A stretch of 5,587 bases of DNA from Microcaldota archaeon (GTDB lineage: Archaea > Micrarchaeota > Micrarchaeia > Anstonellales > Bilamarchaeaceae), in contig JAHJBR010000101.1 of assembly GCA_018813445.1 (NCBI GenBank), positions 1-5,587 of the forward strand, read 5' to 3'. The first letter of the stretch is position 1; each line of letters opens with the position of its first letter. A program made the position numbers and the translations under genes. Below are positions 1 to 5,587 of this stretch, in pieces. Below the pieces are notes generated by a model that did not search any database, was not told the DNA's origin, and saw only the letters and a list, made by a program, of their open reading frames with translations.

Positions 1-86
1 AGAATGAATGGAATGAAAACAAAGGCGATTCATAAACTAATTATGTGCATATAAGTGATTAATAAGTTAACTGACCCTAGCAATGG

Positions 87-94
87 TTTTAAAC
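87..94 (+). promoter_or_regulatory. Putative archaeal TATA box (TTTTAAAC) for the carA operon
   Basis: TTTTAAAC lies about 30 nt before the carA ATG. An archaeal TATA box sits roughly 26 nt before the transcription start, so transcription would begin around 115-118 and leave a leader of only a few bases. This fits the absence of any Shine-Dalgarno within 15 nt of the carA ATG; the only candidate, GGAG at 101-104, is 18 nt away. No convincing BRE is visible just upstream, and AT-rich DNA gives such matches by chance. The remainder of 1-122 holds no supportable gene. Short open stretches entering from the left edge (frame 1 to the TAA at 52-54, frame 3 to the TAA at 33-35) could be tails of an upstream gene, but they are too short to judge. 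Confidence 0.4.
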
Positions 95-122
95 TTTTGT
101 GGAGTAGTATATTTCTGATTTT

Positions 123-1193
123 ATGGGTGAGAATTCCAAAAACGCAGTGCTTATTCTAAAGGATGGCTCCATCGTCCACGGAAAAGGATTCGGGGCAGAA
201 GGAATAAGGACCGGGGAGCTTGTTTTTAGTACTGCGATGCAGGGCTATCAGGAAAGTCTGACTGATCCTAGTTATGCAGGGCAAATACTCATATCTACTT
301 ACCCACTTATAGGGAATTATGGGATTAGCGATTATGCTTTTGAAAGCAAAAGGATGCACGCAGAGGGATATATTGTAAGGGAAGCGTGTAATTCACCTGA
401 GCATATGGATTCCAAAATGGATTTGGATTCGTTCCTAAAGGAGCAGGGAAAACCAGGGATGCAAGGAGTGGATACTCGTTCTTTGGTTTTGAAATTAAGA
501 AATTACGGAGTTATGCCTGCACTTATTTGTGTGAGTAAAGAGCAGGTGAATGTTGCAGAGCTTCTTAAAAATCTCAAATTTGATTATGAGAATATTGATT
601 TTATTAGTAATATAACTGTGCAAAAACCAGAGGAATATGGAGAAGGGGAGAAAACAGTGGTGCTCATTGATTATGGGGCAAAGAGAAATATAATTACAGA
701 ATTAGTGAAAAGGAAATTGAGAGTAGTGGTTATGCCTTCTTTTGCAACTGCTGAAGAGATAAAGACATTTGAACCAGATGGAATAATGCTTTCCAATGGG
801 CCTGGAAATCCTGCTATTCTAACTCATGCACATAAAGTGATAAATGAATTGAAGGATTTACCTATTTTTGGAATATGTTTGGGTAATCAGCTTATTGCCC
901 ATGCATTTGGAGGGGACACCTTTAAGTTGAAATTCGGGCATAGGGGAGTGAATCAACCTGTGATTAATCTAAAGGATGGAAGGGTGAGAATTACTACTCA
1001 GAATCATGGGTTTGCAGTTGGGAAGATTCCTAAAAAATTCTTGGTGAGTGAGAAGAATGCGAATGATGGAAGTGTAGAGGGATTAGACTATGATGATGGA
1101 CATATATTCTCTGTGCAATATCATCCTGAGGCAACTCCTGGACCACATGATAATGTGCATCTATTTGATAGGTTTGTAAAAATTATGAGGTGA
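123..1193 (+). CDS. carA: Carbamoyl-phosphate synthase small (glutaminase) subunit
   Basis: CarA hydrolyses glutamine and passes ammonia to CarB for carbamoyl phosphate synthesis in the cytoplasm. The 356-residue protein is slightly shorter than E. coli CarA (382). Residues about 7-135 form the CarA-specific N-terminal domain (GELVFSTAMQGYQE, TDPSYAGQI, GVDTRSL). Residues about 178-354 form the class I glutamine amidotransferase domain. The catalytic triad is complete: Cys252 in GICLGNQ, and His334 and Glu336 in QYHPEA. The glutamine-contacting residues known from E. coli also align: Ser50, Leu253, Gln256, and Asn294/Gly296/Phe297 in QNHGF. The usual GHQ after the nucleophile is GNQ (Asn255), and LSNGPGDP reads LSNGPGNP. 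The ATG is the natural start, since AVLILKDG begins at residue 8 as in homologues; it has no Shine-Dalgarno. Its TGA lies inside a GAGGTGA that could recruit ribosomes for the next start 4 nt on. Confidence 0.98.
   Translation: MGENSKNAVLILKDGSIVHGKGFGAEGIRTGELVFSTAMQGYQESLTDPSYAGQILISTYPLIGNYGISDYAFESKRMHAEGYIVREACNSPEHMDSKMDLDSFLKEQGKPGMQGVDTRSLVLKLRNYGVMPALICVSKEQVNVAELLKNLKFDYENIDFISNITVQKPEEYGEGEKTVVLIDYGAKRNIITELVKRKLRVVVMPSFATAEEIKTFEPDGIMLSNGPGNPAILTHAHKVINELKDLPIFGICLGNQLIAHAFGGDTFKLKFGHRGVNQPVINLKDGRVRITTQNHGFAVGKIPKKFLVSEKNANDGSVEGLDYDDGHIFSVQYHPEATPGPHDNVHLFDRFVKIMR
1187..1193 (+). promoter_or_regulatory. Shine-Dalgarno-like GAGGTGA overlapping the carA stop
   Basis: GAGGTGA is complementary to the archaeal 16S rRNA 3' end (UCACCUC) and includes the carA stop TGA. 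It lies 4 nt before the ATG at 1198, the same spacing as the copy before the carbamoyltransferase gene. Overlap of stop codon and ribosome-binding site is typical of translational coupling. Whether it serves the short ORF or is only a relic of a duplication is not decided by the sequence. Confidence 0.5.
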
Positions 1194-1197
1194 AAAA

Positions 1198-1269
1198 ATG
1201 AAGAATAAATTTTTTGACGAATCGAAAAATATTCTCCATTTTCAAGATACAAAAGAGGTGAAAAAATGA
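1198..1269 (+). CDS. Possible 23-codon ORF between carA and the carbamoyltransferase gene
   Basis: This ORF starts with ATG 4 nt after the carA stop, behind GAGGTGA, and encodes 23 residues beginning MKNKFFDESKN. It is Lys-rich and has no Cys, membrane segment or recognised motif. Its TGA overlaps the next gene's start as ATGA, the classic coupled arrangement. With it, the 72-nt space between carA and the carbamoyltransferase gene disappears and every junction in the operon becomes tight. It could be a translated coupling or leader peptide, a decayed duplicate of the downstream gene's start (MKNFLSM), or a chance ORF. The part reading NILHFQDTKEV is loosely like the N-terminal helix of ornithine carbamoyltransferases, which would favour the relic view, but the match is weak. 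No function is assigned. Confidence 0.35.
   Translation: MKNKFFDESKNILHFQDTKEVKK
1255..1261 (+). promoter_or_regulatory. Shine-Dalgarno GAGGTGA fixing the carbamoyltransferase start
   Basis: A perfect seven-base match to the archaeal anti-Shine-Dalgarno lies 4 nt before the ATG at 1266. It selects this ATG over the next in-frame ATG (Met7). No ATG, GTG or TTG occurs upstream in frame before the stop at 1215-1217, so the start is well determined. Confidence 0.85.
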
Positions 1270-2114
1270 AGAACTTTCTTTCAATGAATGATTTGAAAAA
1301 AGAGGAAATAGAAAAAATACTTAAGGTGGCTGAGGAGCTGAAAGATGCAGATACTTTTCCAAAGCCGAAATCAGCAGCTCTTCTGTTTGATAGGCCAAGT
1401 ACACGAACTAGGGTTTCATTCGAGGTTTCTCTAAGGCAGTTGGGAATGCATCCTATCTATTTGGATTATGTGTTTTCACAACTTGCAAGAGGAGAGAAGA
1501 TAGAGGATACTGGAAAAGTATTAAGCGGATATGTAAGCTTGATAATTGCAAGGTTGCATAAAAATGAGATGCTCCAACGACTGGCTTCCAACTCTTCTGT
1601 TTCAGTGATTAATGCTGCTACTGATAAAGAACATCCTTGTCAGGCGCTTGGAGATTTATACACATTGAAGATGCATGGGCTTCTTGAAAAAGGAATCAGT
1701 ATTGCATATGTGGGGAATCCAAGGAATAATGTTGCAAATTCATTAATCGCAGGATGCGAGAAATTCGGGGTGAAAATGGTTTTCATTGCGCCTAAAGGTT
1801 ATCATCCTGATCCAGAATATGCGAAAAATGCAGAAGTACATAATGGGTTTGATGTGAAGGCGGATGTTGTATACTCTAATATATTTGATGTGCCTGAAGA
1901 TGAATTAAAGAGCTTTCTTCCGTTCCAAATGGATTTGGAAAAACTTGCAAAGTTAGGGGCAAAATTCCACATGCATCCTCTTCCTGCATTTAGAGGAGTA
2001 GATGTAAGCGATGAGCTACTTGATTCAGATAAAACATTAGCATGGGAACAGGCACAGAATAAAATAACTGTGCAAAAGGCACTCATGCAATATTTGATGG
2101 ATTATAAGGGTTAG
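1266..2114 (+). CDS. argF: Ornithine-carbamoyltransferase-family carbamoyltransferase, acceptor substrate uncertain
   Basis: This enzyme transfers the carbamoyl group of carbamoyl phosphate to an amine; in the nearest family the acceptor is ornithine, giving citrulline for arginine synthesis. The carbamoyl-phosphate half is intact: PSTRTRVSFEV (STRTR 45-49), RGEKIEDT (75-82), Arg96 and HPCQ (123-126). HPCQ, KGYHPDPE and PAFRG point to ornithine rather than aspartate carbamoyltransferase. The second domain is unusual. After ADVVY (199-203), where ornithine enzymes have DVWVSMG, the protein reads SNIFDVPEDELKSF, so the SMG loop is missing and the Asp is Asn205. HCLP is HPLP (237-240), and the C-terminal ENR is QNK (264-266). 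Asn155 or its neighbour in NNVANS is kept. At 282 residues it is shorter than the usual 300-330, with gaps near 184-199 and at the SMG loop. It lacks the arginine/glutamine R-x-Q-KERF site of aspartate enzymes. The family is certain; the gene symbol is by nearest relative only. Confidence 0.9.
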   Translation: MKNFLSMNDLKKEEIEKILKVAEELKDADTFPKPKSAALLFDRPSTRTRVSFEVSLRQLGMHPIYLDYVFSQLARGEKIEDTGKVLSGYVSLIIARLHKNEMLQRLASNSSVSVINAATDKEHPCQALGDLYTLKMHGLLEKGISIAYVGNPRNNVANSLIAGCEKFGVKMVFIAPKGYHPDPEYAKNAEVHNGFDVKADVVYSNIFDVPEDELKSFLPFQMDLEKLAKLGAKFHMHPLPAFRGVDVSDELLDSDKTLAWEQAQNKITVQKALMQYLMDYKG

Positions 2115-2118
2115 AAGA

Positions 2119-5100
2119 ATGAATAAGCTAAAAAAAATATTAGTAATAGGTTCAGGGCCAATTGTCATAGGCCAGGCTGCTGAGTTTGATTACTCTGGAA
2201 CGCAGGCATGCAGGGCATTTAGGGAAGAAGGTTTGAAAGTTGTTCTTGTAAACTCTAATCCTGCAACCATTCAAACCGATCCAGAGATTGCAGATGCGGT
2301 TTATATAGAGCCGCTTACCCTTGAGTTTCTGGAAAGGATAATTGAGAGGGAAAGGCCAGATGCAATTTTTGGGAATGTTGGTGGGCAAACTGGATTGAAT
2401 CTTACCATGGAGCTTTGGAGAAAAGGAATTTTGGAAAAATATGGAGTAGAAGTTATTGGAACTGGACCAGAATCCATAGAAAAAGGAGAAAGCAGAGATA
2501 TGTTCATAAAGGCAATGAAAAAGATAAAGCAGCCAATACTTCAAGGTAAGCCTGTGAAGAGTTTGGAAGAAGGCCTTGAATTTGTAGAAAATATTGGGTA
2601 TCCTCTGATTTTAAGGCCTGCCTATACATTAGGGGGGACAGGGGGAGGAGTGGCTGAGAATGAAGAGGAGTTTAAGGAGCTTTTGGAAAGAGGCTTGAGA
2701 TTGAGTCCTACTAATGAAGTATTGGTTGAAAGAAGCGTTGTGGGTTGGGGGGAGTTTGAATATGAGGTTGTTAGAGATTCTTTTGGGAACAAGATAATTG
2801 TTTGTAATATGGAGAATTTTGATCCAATGGGGGTGCACACTGGAGAAAGCATAGTGGTTGCGCCTTCCCAAACCCTTAGTGATAAAGAACATCAAAATCT
2901 AAGGGATGCTAGTTTTGCAATAGTGGATGAGCTTGGGATTGTTGGAGGATGCAATGTGCAGTTTGCATTTAATCAAAATACAGGGGATTACTACGTAATA
3001 GAAGTAAATCCAAGGCTTTCCAGATCAAGTGCACTTGCAAGTAAAGCAACTGGATTCCCAATTGCAAGGATTGCTGCAAAGCTTGCATTAGGACATAAGC
3101 TTTATGAGATAAAAAATGCAGTAACTCAAACTACTCCTGCATCTTTTGAGCCTTCGCTGGATTATGTGGTCGTAAAAATTCCAAGATGGCCATTTGATAA
3201 GTTTCCACATCTGGATAGGAAAATAGGAACACAGATGAAAAGCACAGGAGAAGTGATGGCAATAGGAAGAACATTTGAAGAATCACTTCAAAAAGCAATA
3301 AGGAGTTTGGATACTCGGCTTCCGAAATTAGAGGATGCTGAAAAATATTTAATGCCTCCTACTGATTTGCGGCTTTTTGCAATATTGGAGATTATTAGAA
3401 AAGGAAGAAGAGTCGAGGAGATTGGAGAAAAAACTGGGGTTAATTTATGGTTTTTGCATAAACTTAAGAAAATAGTTGAATTTGAGAATAGGATTAGGAA
3501 TTCGGTTCTTAGTAAAGGGGTTTTGCAGGAAGCGAAAAAAATGGGATTTTCGGATGCGCAAATAGGTGCATTGAAAGGGCTTCCTGAATTGGAAATAAGA
3601 AAAATCAGAAAGGAATTTGGAATAGTTCCAACATATAAGATGGTGGATACGGTTGCAGGGGAATTTGAGGCAAAAACCCCTTATTTTTATTCTACCTATG
3701 AAAGTGAAAATGAATCAGTGCCTTTGGAAGGCAAAAAAGTGATAATTATAGGTTCTGGACCAATAAGAATAGGACAGGGCATAGAGTTTGACTATTGTAC
3801 AGTGCATGCATCTTTCAGTCTTAGAAAGATGGGGATGAAAAGTATAGTGATTAATAATAATCCTGAAACTGTGAGCACAGATTTTGATGTTAGTGATAGG
3901 TTGTATTTTGAGCCGCTTACTTTTGAAGATGTCATGAATATAGTTGAGAATGAGGGTGCAGAAACTCCGCTTCTTGTGCAGTATGGTGGGCAGACAGCAA
4001 TTAATATAGCTGCAAAAGTAGATGGGCATGCGAAAATACTTGGAACTTCTATGAAAGGAATTGATGCTGCAGAAGATAGGGATCTATTTAGGACTCTTGC
4101 ACTTGAATTAGGGATTCTTCAGCCTGCCAATGCAACTGCAACCAATGAAAAAGAAGCGCTGGAAATTGCTGAAAAAATTACCTATCCTGTGGTTGTAAGA
4201 CCAAGTTATGTCATAGCTGGAAGAGCAATGCAAATTATTCATTCTCCTGAAGAGCTTAAGAGATATATAAATGAAGCAGTAGAAGTGAGTGAAAAAAGAC
4301 CTGTGCTTATAGATAAATATTTGGATAATGCAATTGAGTGCGAAGTGGATGGAGTAAGTGATGGGGAAAGGGTGGAAATTGCAGGAATAATGGAGCATAT
4401 TGAATATGCAGGGGTGCATAGCGGTGATGCAAACATAGTTTATCCATCCATTAGGTTAAGTTCAGAAAGCAAGGAGAAAATTAAGGATTACAGTGAAAAG
4501 CTTTGCAGGAAATTAGGGATCGTTGGATTTTTCAATATACAGTTTGCAGTTAGGAATGGAACTGTGTTTGTGCTCGAGGTTAATCCAAGGGCAAGCAGAA
4601 CTCTTCCTTTCATAAGCAAGGCAAGAGGCGTGAATTTTGCAAAACTTGCAACAGAAGCAATGTGCGGAATTAAAATGGAAAAAGTTGGGAAACCTGAGCC
4701 TGCATATTATTCGGTTAAGAGCGTTGTGTTTCCATTTGTAAAACTGCCTGGATTGGATAGTGCGTTAGGGCCAGAGATGAAAAGTACTGGGGAAAGCATG
4801 GGCATTTCTTCATCATATGAGTTGGCTTATTATAAGGCGCTTGTTTCTGCTGGTCTGAATGTTAAGAAGAATGCTGCGCTTGTGAGTTTGAAGGAAAAGG
4901 ACAAGGAATATGCTGGAGAGATTGAAAAAAGGCTTTCTGAATTAGGCTTTGAGATTTATGCAACTCCTGGAACTGCGAAATATATGAAGAATCCGAAAAA
5001 AGTTGATAAGATTGGGCAAGGAAAGTTAGATGTGCTTGGGATTATGGATAAAATTGGATTAGTGGTTAATACACCTAGTAAAGGGGGAAAGCCGAATACT

Positions 5101-5241
5101 GATGGGTTTAGGATTAGAAGGGCTGCTTTGGATAAGGGAATAGCCTGTATAACCGAGATAAATGCTGCCCTTGCATATATTGGGGCTTTGGAAAAAGTTA
5201 AAGAACGCAAGATTGATGTTGAAAGGTTTGATGAGTACTGA
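2119..5241 (+). CDS. carB: Carbamoyl-phosphate synthase large subunit
   Basis: CarB makes carbamoyl phosphate from bicarbonate, ammonia from CarA and two ATP. The 1040 residues form the full four-part enzyme in one chain, whereas some archaea split it. Residues 1 to about 395 are the carboxyphosphate half: GSGPIVIGQ 11-19, Arg126, Arg166 in LRPAYTLGG, and Glu295/Asn297 in IEVNPR. Residues about 396-533 are the oligomerisation domain. Residues 534 to about 910 are the carbamate-kinase half: a second GSGPIRIGQ at 545-553, VVRPSYVIAGRAM, and Glu820/Asn822 in LEVNPR. Residues about 915-1040 are the allosteric MGS-like domain, with Ser923, Lys929, Thr949, Thr952 and Asn984 at positions matching the E. 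coli UMP/ornithine pocket. The stretch between Thr952 and Asn984 is shortened and NTT reads NTP. The protein is about 30 residues under E. coli CarB. It starts 4 nt after the previous stop with only a weak AAGGG (2106-2110), so translational coupling is likely. Confidence 0.98.
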   Translation: MNKLKKILVIGSGPIVIGQAAEFDYSGTQACRAFREEGLKVVLVNSNPATIQTDPEIADAVYIEPLTLEFLERIIERERPDAIFGNVGGQTGLNLTMELWRKGILEKYGVEVIGTGPESIEKGESRDMFIKAMKKIKQPILQGKPVKSLEEGLEFVENIGYPLILRPAYTLGGTGGGVAENEEEFKELLERGLRLSPTNEVLVERSVVGWGEFEYEVVRDSFGNKIIVCNMENFDPMGVHTGESIVVAPSQTLSDKEHQNLRDASFAIVDELGIVGGCNVQFAFNQNTGDYYVIEVNPRLSRSSALASKATGFPIARIAAKLALGHKLYEIKNAVTQTTPASFEPSLDYVVVKIPRWPFDKFPHLDRKIGTQMKSTGEVMAIGRTFEESLQKAIRSLDTRLPKLEDAEKYLMPPTDLRLFAILEIIRKGRRVEEIGEKTGVNLWFLHKLKKIVEFENRIRNSVLSKGVLQEAKKMGFSDAQIGALKGLPELEIRKIRKEFGIVPTYKMVDTVAGEFEAKTPYFYSTYESENESVPLEGKKVIIIGSGPIRIGQGIEFDYCTVHASFSLRKMGMKSIVINNNPETVSTDFDVSDRLYFEPLTFEDVMNIVENEGAETPLLVQYGGQTAINIAAKVDGHAKILGTSMKGIDAAEDRDLFRTLALELGILQPANATATNEKEALEIAEKITYPVVVRPSYVIAGRAMQIIHSPEELKRYINEAVEVSEKRPVLIDKYLDNAIECEVDGVSDGERVEIAGIMEHIEYAGVHSGDANIVYPSIRLSSESKEKIKDYSEKLCRKLGIVGFFNIQFAVRNGTVFVLEVNPRASRTLPFISKARGVNFAKLATEAMCGIKMEKVGKPEPAYYSVKSVVFPFVKLPGLDSALGPEMKSTGESMGISSSYELAYYKALVSAGLNVKKNAALVSLKEKDKEYAGEIEKRLSELGFEIYATPGTAKYMKNPKKVDKIGQGKLDVLGIMDKIGLVVNTPSKGGKPNTDGFRIRRAALDKGIACITEINAALAYIGALEKVKERKIDVERFDEY

Positions 5242-5261
5242 TTTTTGGAAATAGGAAATTA

Positions 5262-5286
5262 GATAAATTCTACTAAATATAAATAA
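5262..5286 (+). promoter_or_regulatory. AT-rich spacer with TATA-like elements, likely promoter of the following gene
   Basis: The 50-nt gap after carB contains GATAAATT (5262-5269) and AAATATAAATAA (5275-5286). The first lies about 26 nt before the ATG at 5292, the spacing expected for a leaderless archaeal transcript. The second is the better TATA match, but would put the start site inside the ORF. No Shine-Dalgarno precedes the ATG, which supports a leaderless start and a transcription unit separate from carB. TTTTT at 5242-5246 directly after the carB stop could help termination but is short. Confidence 0.35.
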
Positions 5287-5291
5287 TAGTT

Positions 5292-5587
5292 ATGGGGAGA
5301 TGTGGGAAAGCAATTGTGCTTGCTGGGATTGCAACTGCATTAGTGGTTGGTATTCCAAACAGTACTGTATTTTCGCGTTCCCAGGATTTGAAGAGCAGGG
5401 CGGAAAAGGCATTTGTTGTGAATGAAAAACGCGAAGGGTCAATTTTACCTAATTCCGTAAAAAATGTTAGTGACAAAAAAGAAAAGGTTGGTGTGGTTCA
5501 ACGCTTGGTTGATGGATTATCAATAAAAAAATGTTATGCTGGGGAAAATAAAGATTCGACAAATAGATCTCCAGATGGTATTTTTTG
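5292..5587 (+). CDS. Putative exported protein of unknown function, 5' part only
   Basis: An open frame runs from the ATG to the window edge (98 codons, no stop). The start is the first ATG after an in-frame stop at 5280-5282; the next candidate, GTG at 5316, would remove part of the N-terminal signal. Residues 1-28 look like a signal peptide: MGRCGK as the charged end, a hydrophobic core IVLAGIATALVVGIP (8-22), and a possible cleavage after V-F-S (26-28). Cys4 lies before the core, so a lipoprotein is unlikely. A membrane anchor is the alternative. The rest is polar and Lys-rich with one Cys (81) and no motif I recognise. Half of its six Arg codons are CGN, unlike the operon upstream, where AGA/AGG dominates. 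It has no Shine-Dalgarno and is probably transcribed separately from carB. The hydrophobic start and absence of stops support a real gene, but the function is unknown. Confidence 0.6.
   Translation, partial: MGRCGKAIVLAGIATALVVGIPNSTVFSRSQDLKSRAEKAFVVNEKREGSILPNSVKNVSDKKEKVGVVQRLVDGLSIKKCYAGENKDSTNRSPDGIF

Larger units (their letters stand above)
1187..1273 (+). repeat. Exact 19-bp direct repeat covering a ribosome-binding site and start codon (1187-1205 and 1255-1273)
   Basis: GAGGTGAAAAAATGAAGAA occurs at 1187-1205 and again at 1255-1273, 68 bp apart. Each copy contains the Shine-Dalgarno, the spacer, an ATG and the first codons (Met-Lys-Asn in both reading frames). The identity stops abruptly: flanking bases differ on both sides, and ungapped comparison beyond 19 bp gives no clear match. 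It may be a small tandem duplication of the carbamoyltransferase start followed by decay, or convergence on an optimal translation signal. Part of the sequence is a generic archaeal ribosome-binding-site consensus, which lowers the weight of the match, but 19 identical bases exceed that consensus. Confidence 0.85.

Noticed and set aside
31..45. CATAA-ACTAA-TTATG inverted repeat upstream of carA
   Set aside because: A 5-bp AT-rich stem is too weak to call an operator or hairpin, and is expected by chance in such DNA.
65..72. AGTTAACT palindrome upstream of the TATA-like box
   Set aside because: It is in a position an operator could occupy, but one 8-bp palindrome with no second copy is not enough support.
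1198..1265. Attenuator hairpin between carA and the carbamoyltransferase gene
   Set aside because: I looked for stems and a following T-run; only a 4-bp GAAT/ATTC pairing was found and the T-run precedes it.
2152..2544. 130-codon open frame on the - strand inside carB
   Set aside because: It is fully antisense to the conserved N-terminal ATP-grasp region of CarB and its translation resembles no protein; it is a shadow of the coding frame.
3715..4436. Three - strand open frames (65-104 codons) opposite the second half of carB
   Set aside because: The products are rich in Ile, Tyr, Ser, Cys and His as expected from reading AT-rich coding sequence backwards; no start signals or motifs.
5242..5246. 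TTTTT as a transcription terminator after carB
   Set aside because: Five T residues without a hairpin are weak even by archaeal standards; noted only as a possibility in the spacer entry.
5273..5476. 67-codon - strand frame over the carB 3' spacer and the last gene
   Set aside because: It overlaps the + strand frame that has a convincing signal peptide and runs through the putative promoter; no ribosome-binding site.
1..5587. CRISPR array, tRNA, rRNA or mobile element
   Set aside because: No regularly spaced repeats, cloverleaf-like sequence, transposase frame or terminal inverted repeats were seen on either strand.

Overview
The window carries a compact carbamoyl-phosphate operon on the + strand: carA (123-1193), an ornithine-carbamoyltransferase-family gene (1266-2114) and carB (2119-5241). 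After it comes the 5' end of an unrelated gene for a putative exported protein (5292 to the window end). Glutamine hydrolysis by CarA supplies ammonia to CarB. CarB makes carbamoyl phosphate from bicarbonate and two ATP, and the carbamoyltransferase encoded between the two subunit genes is the obvious consumer of that product.

The organism looks archaeal, by inference rather than by any marker gene. The first gene has no Shine-Dalgarno sequence but has a TATA-like box about 30 nt upstream, which suggests a leaderless or near-leaderless mRNA. The internal carbamoyltransferase gene has a perfect GAGGTGA Shine-Dalgarno. Arginine is written almost entirely as AGA/AGG and ATA is a common isoleucine codon. 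The base composition is AT-rich. Nothing here fixes the lineage more closely.

Layout: 1-122 is AT-rich upstream DNA with the probable promoter; I see no supportable gene in it. carA ends inside a Shine-Dalgarno-like GAGGTGA. The 72-nt gap that follows holds a possible 23-codon ORF (1198-1269). This ORF starts 4 nt after carA and ends in an ATGA overlap with the carbamoyltransferase start. Its ribosome-binding and start region repeats, base for base over 19 bp, that of the carbamoyltransferase gene. Only 4 nt then separate the carbamoyltransferase from carB. If the small ORF is translated, the operon has no real gaps. The 50-nt spacer after carB contains TATA-like sequence and probably the promoter of the last gene.

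The most notable point is the middle enzyme. It keeps the carbamoyl-phosphate site (STRTR, HPCQ) and overall resembles ornithine carbamoyltransferase. It lacks the D-x-x-x-SMG ornithine-binding loop, has HPLP where that family has HCLP, and is short because of gaps in the second domain. It does not carry the aspartate-binding residues of aspartate carbamoyltransferase either. Its true acceptor substrate is therefore open.
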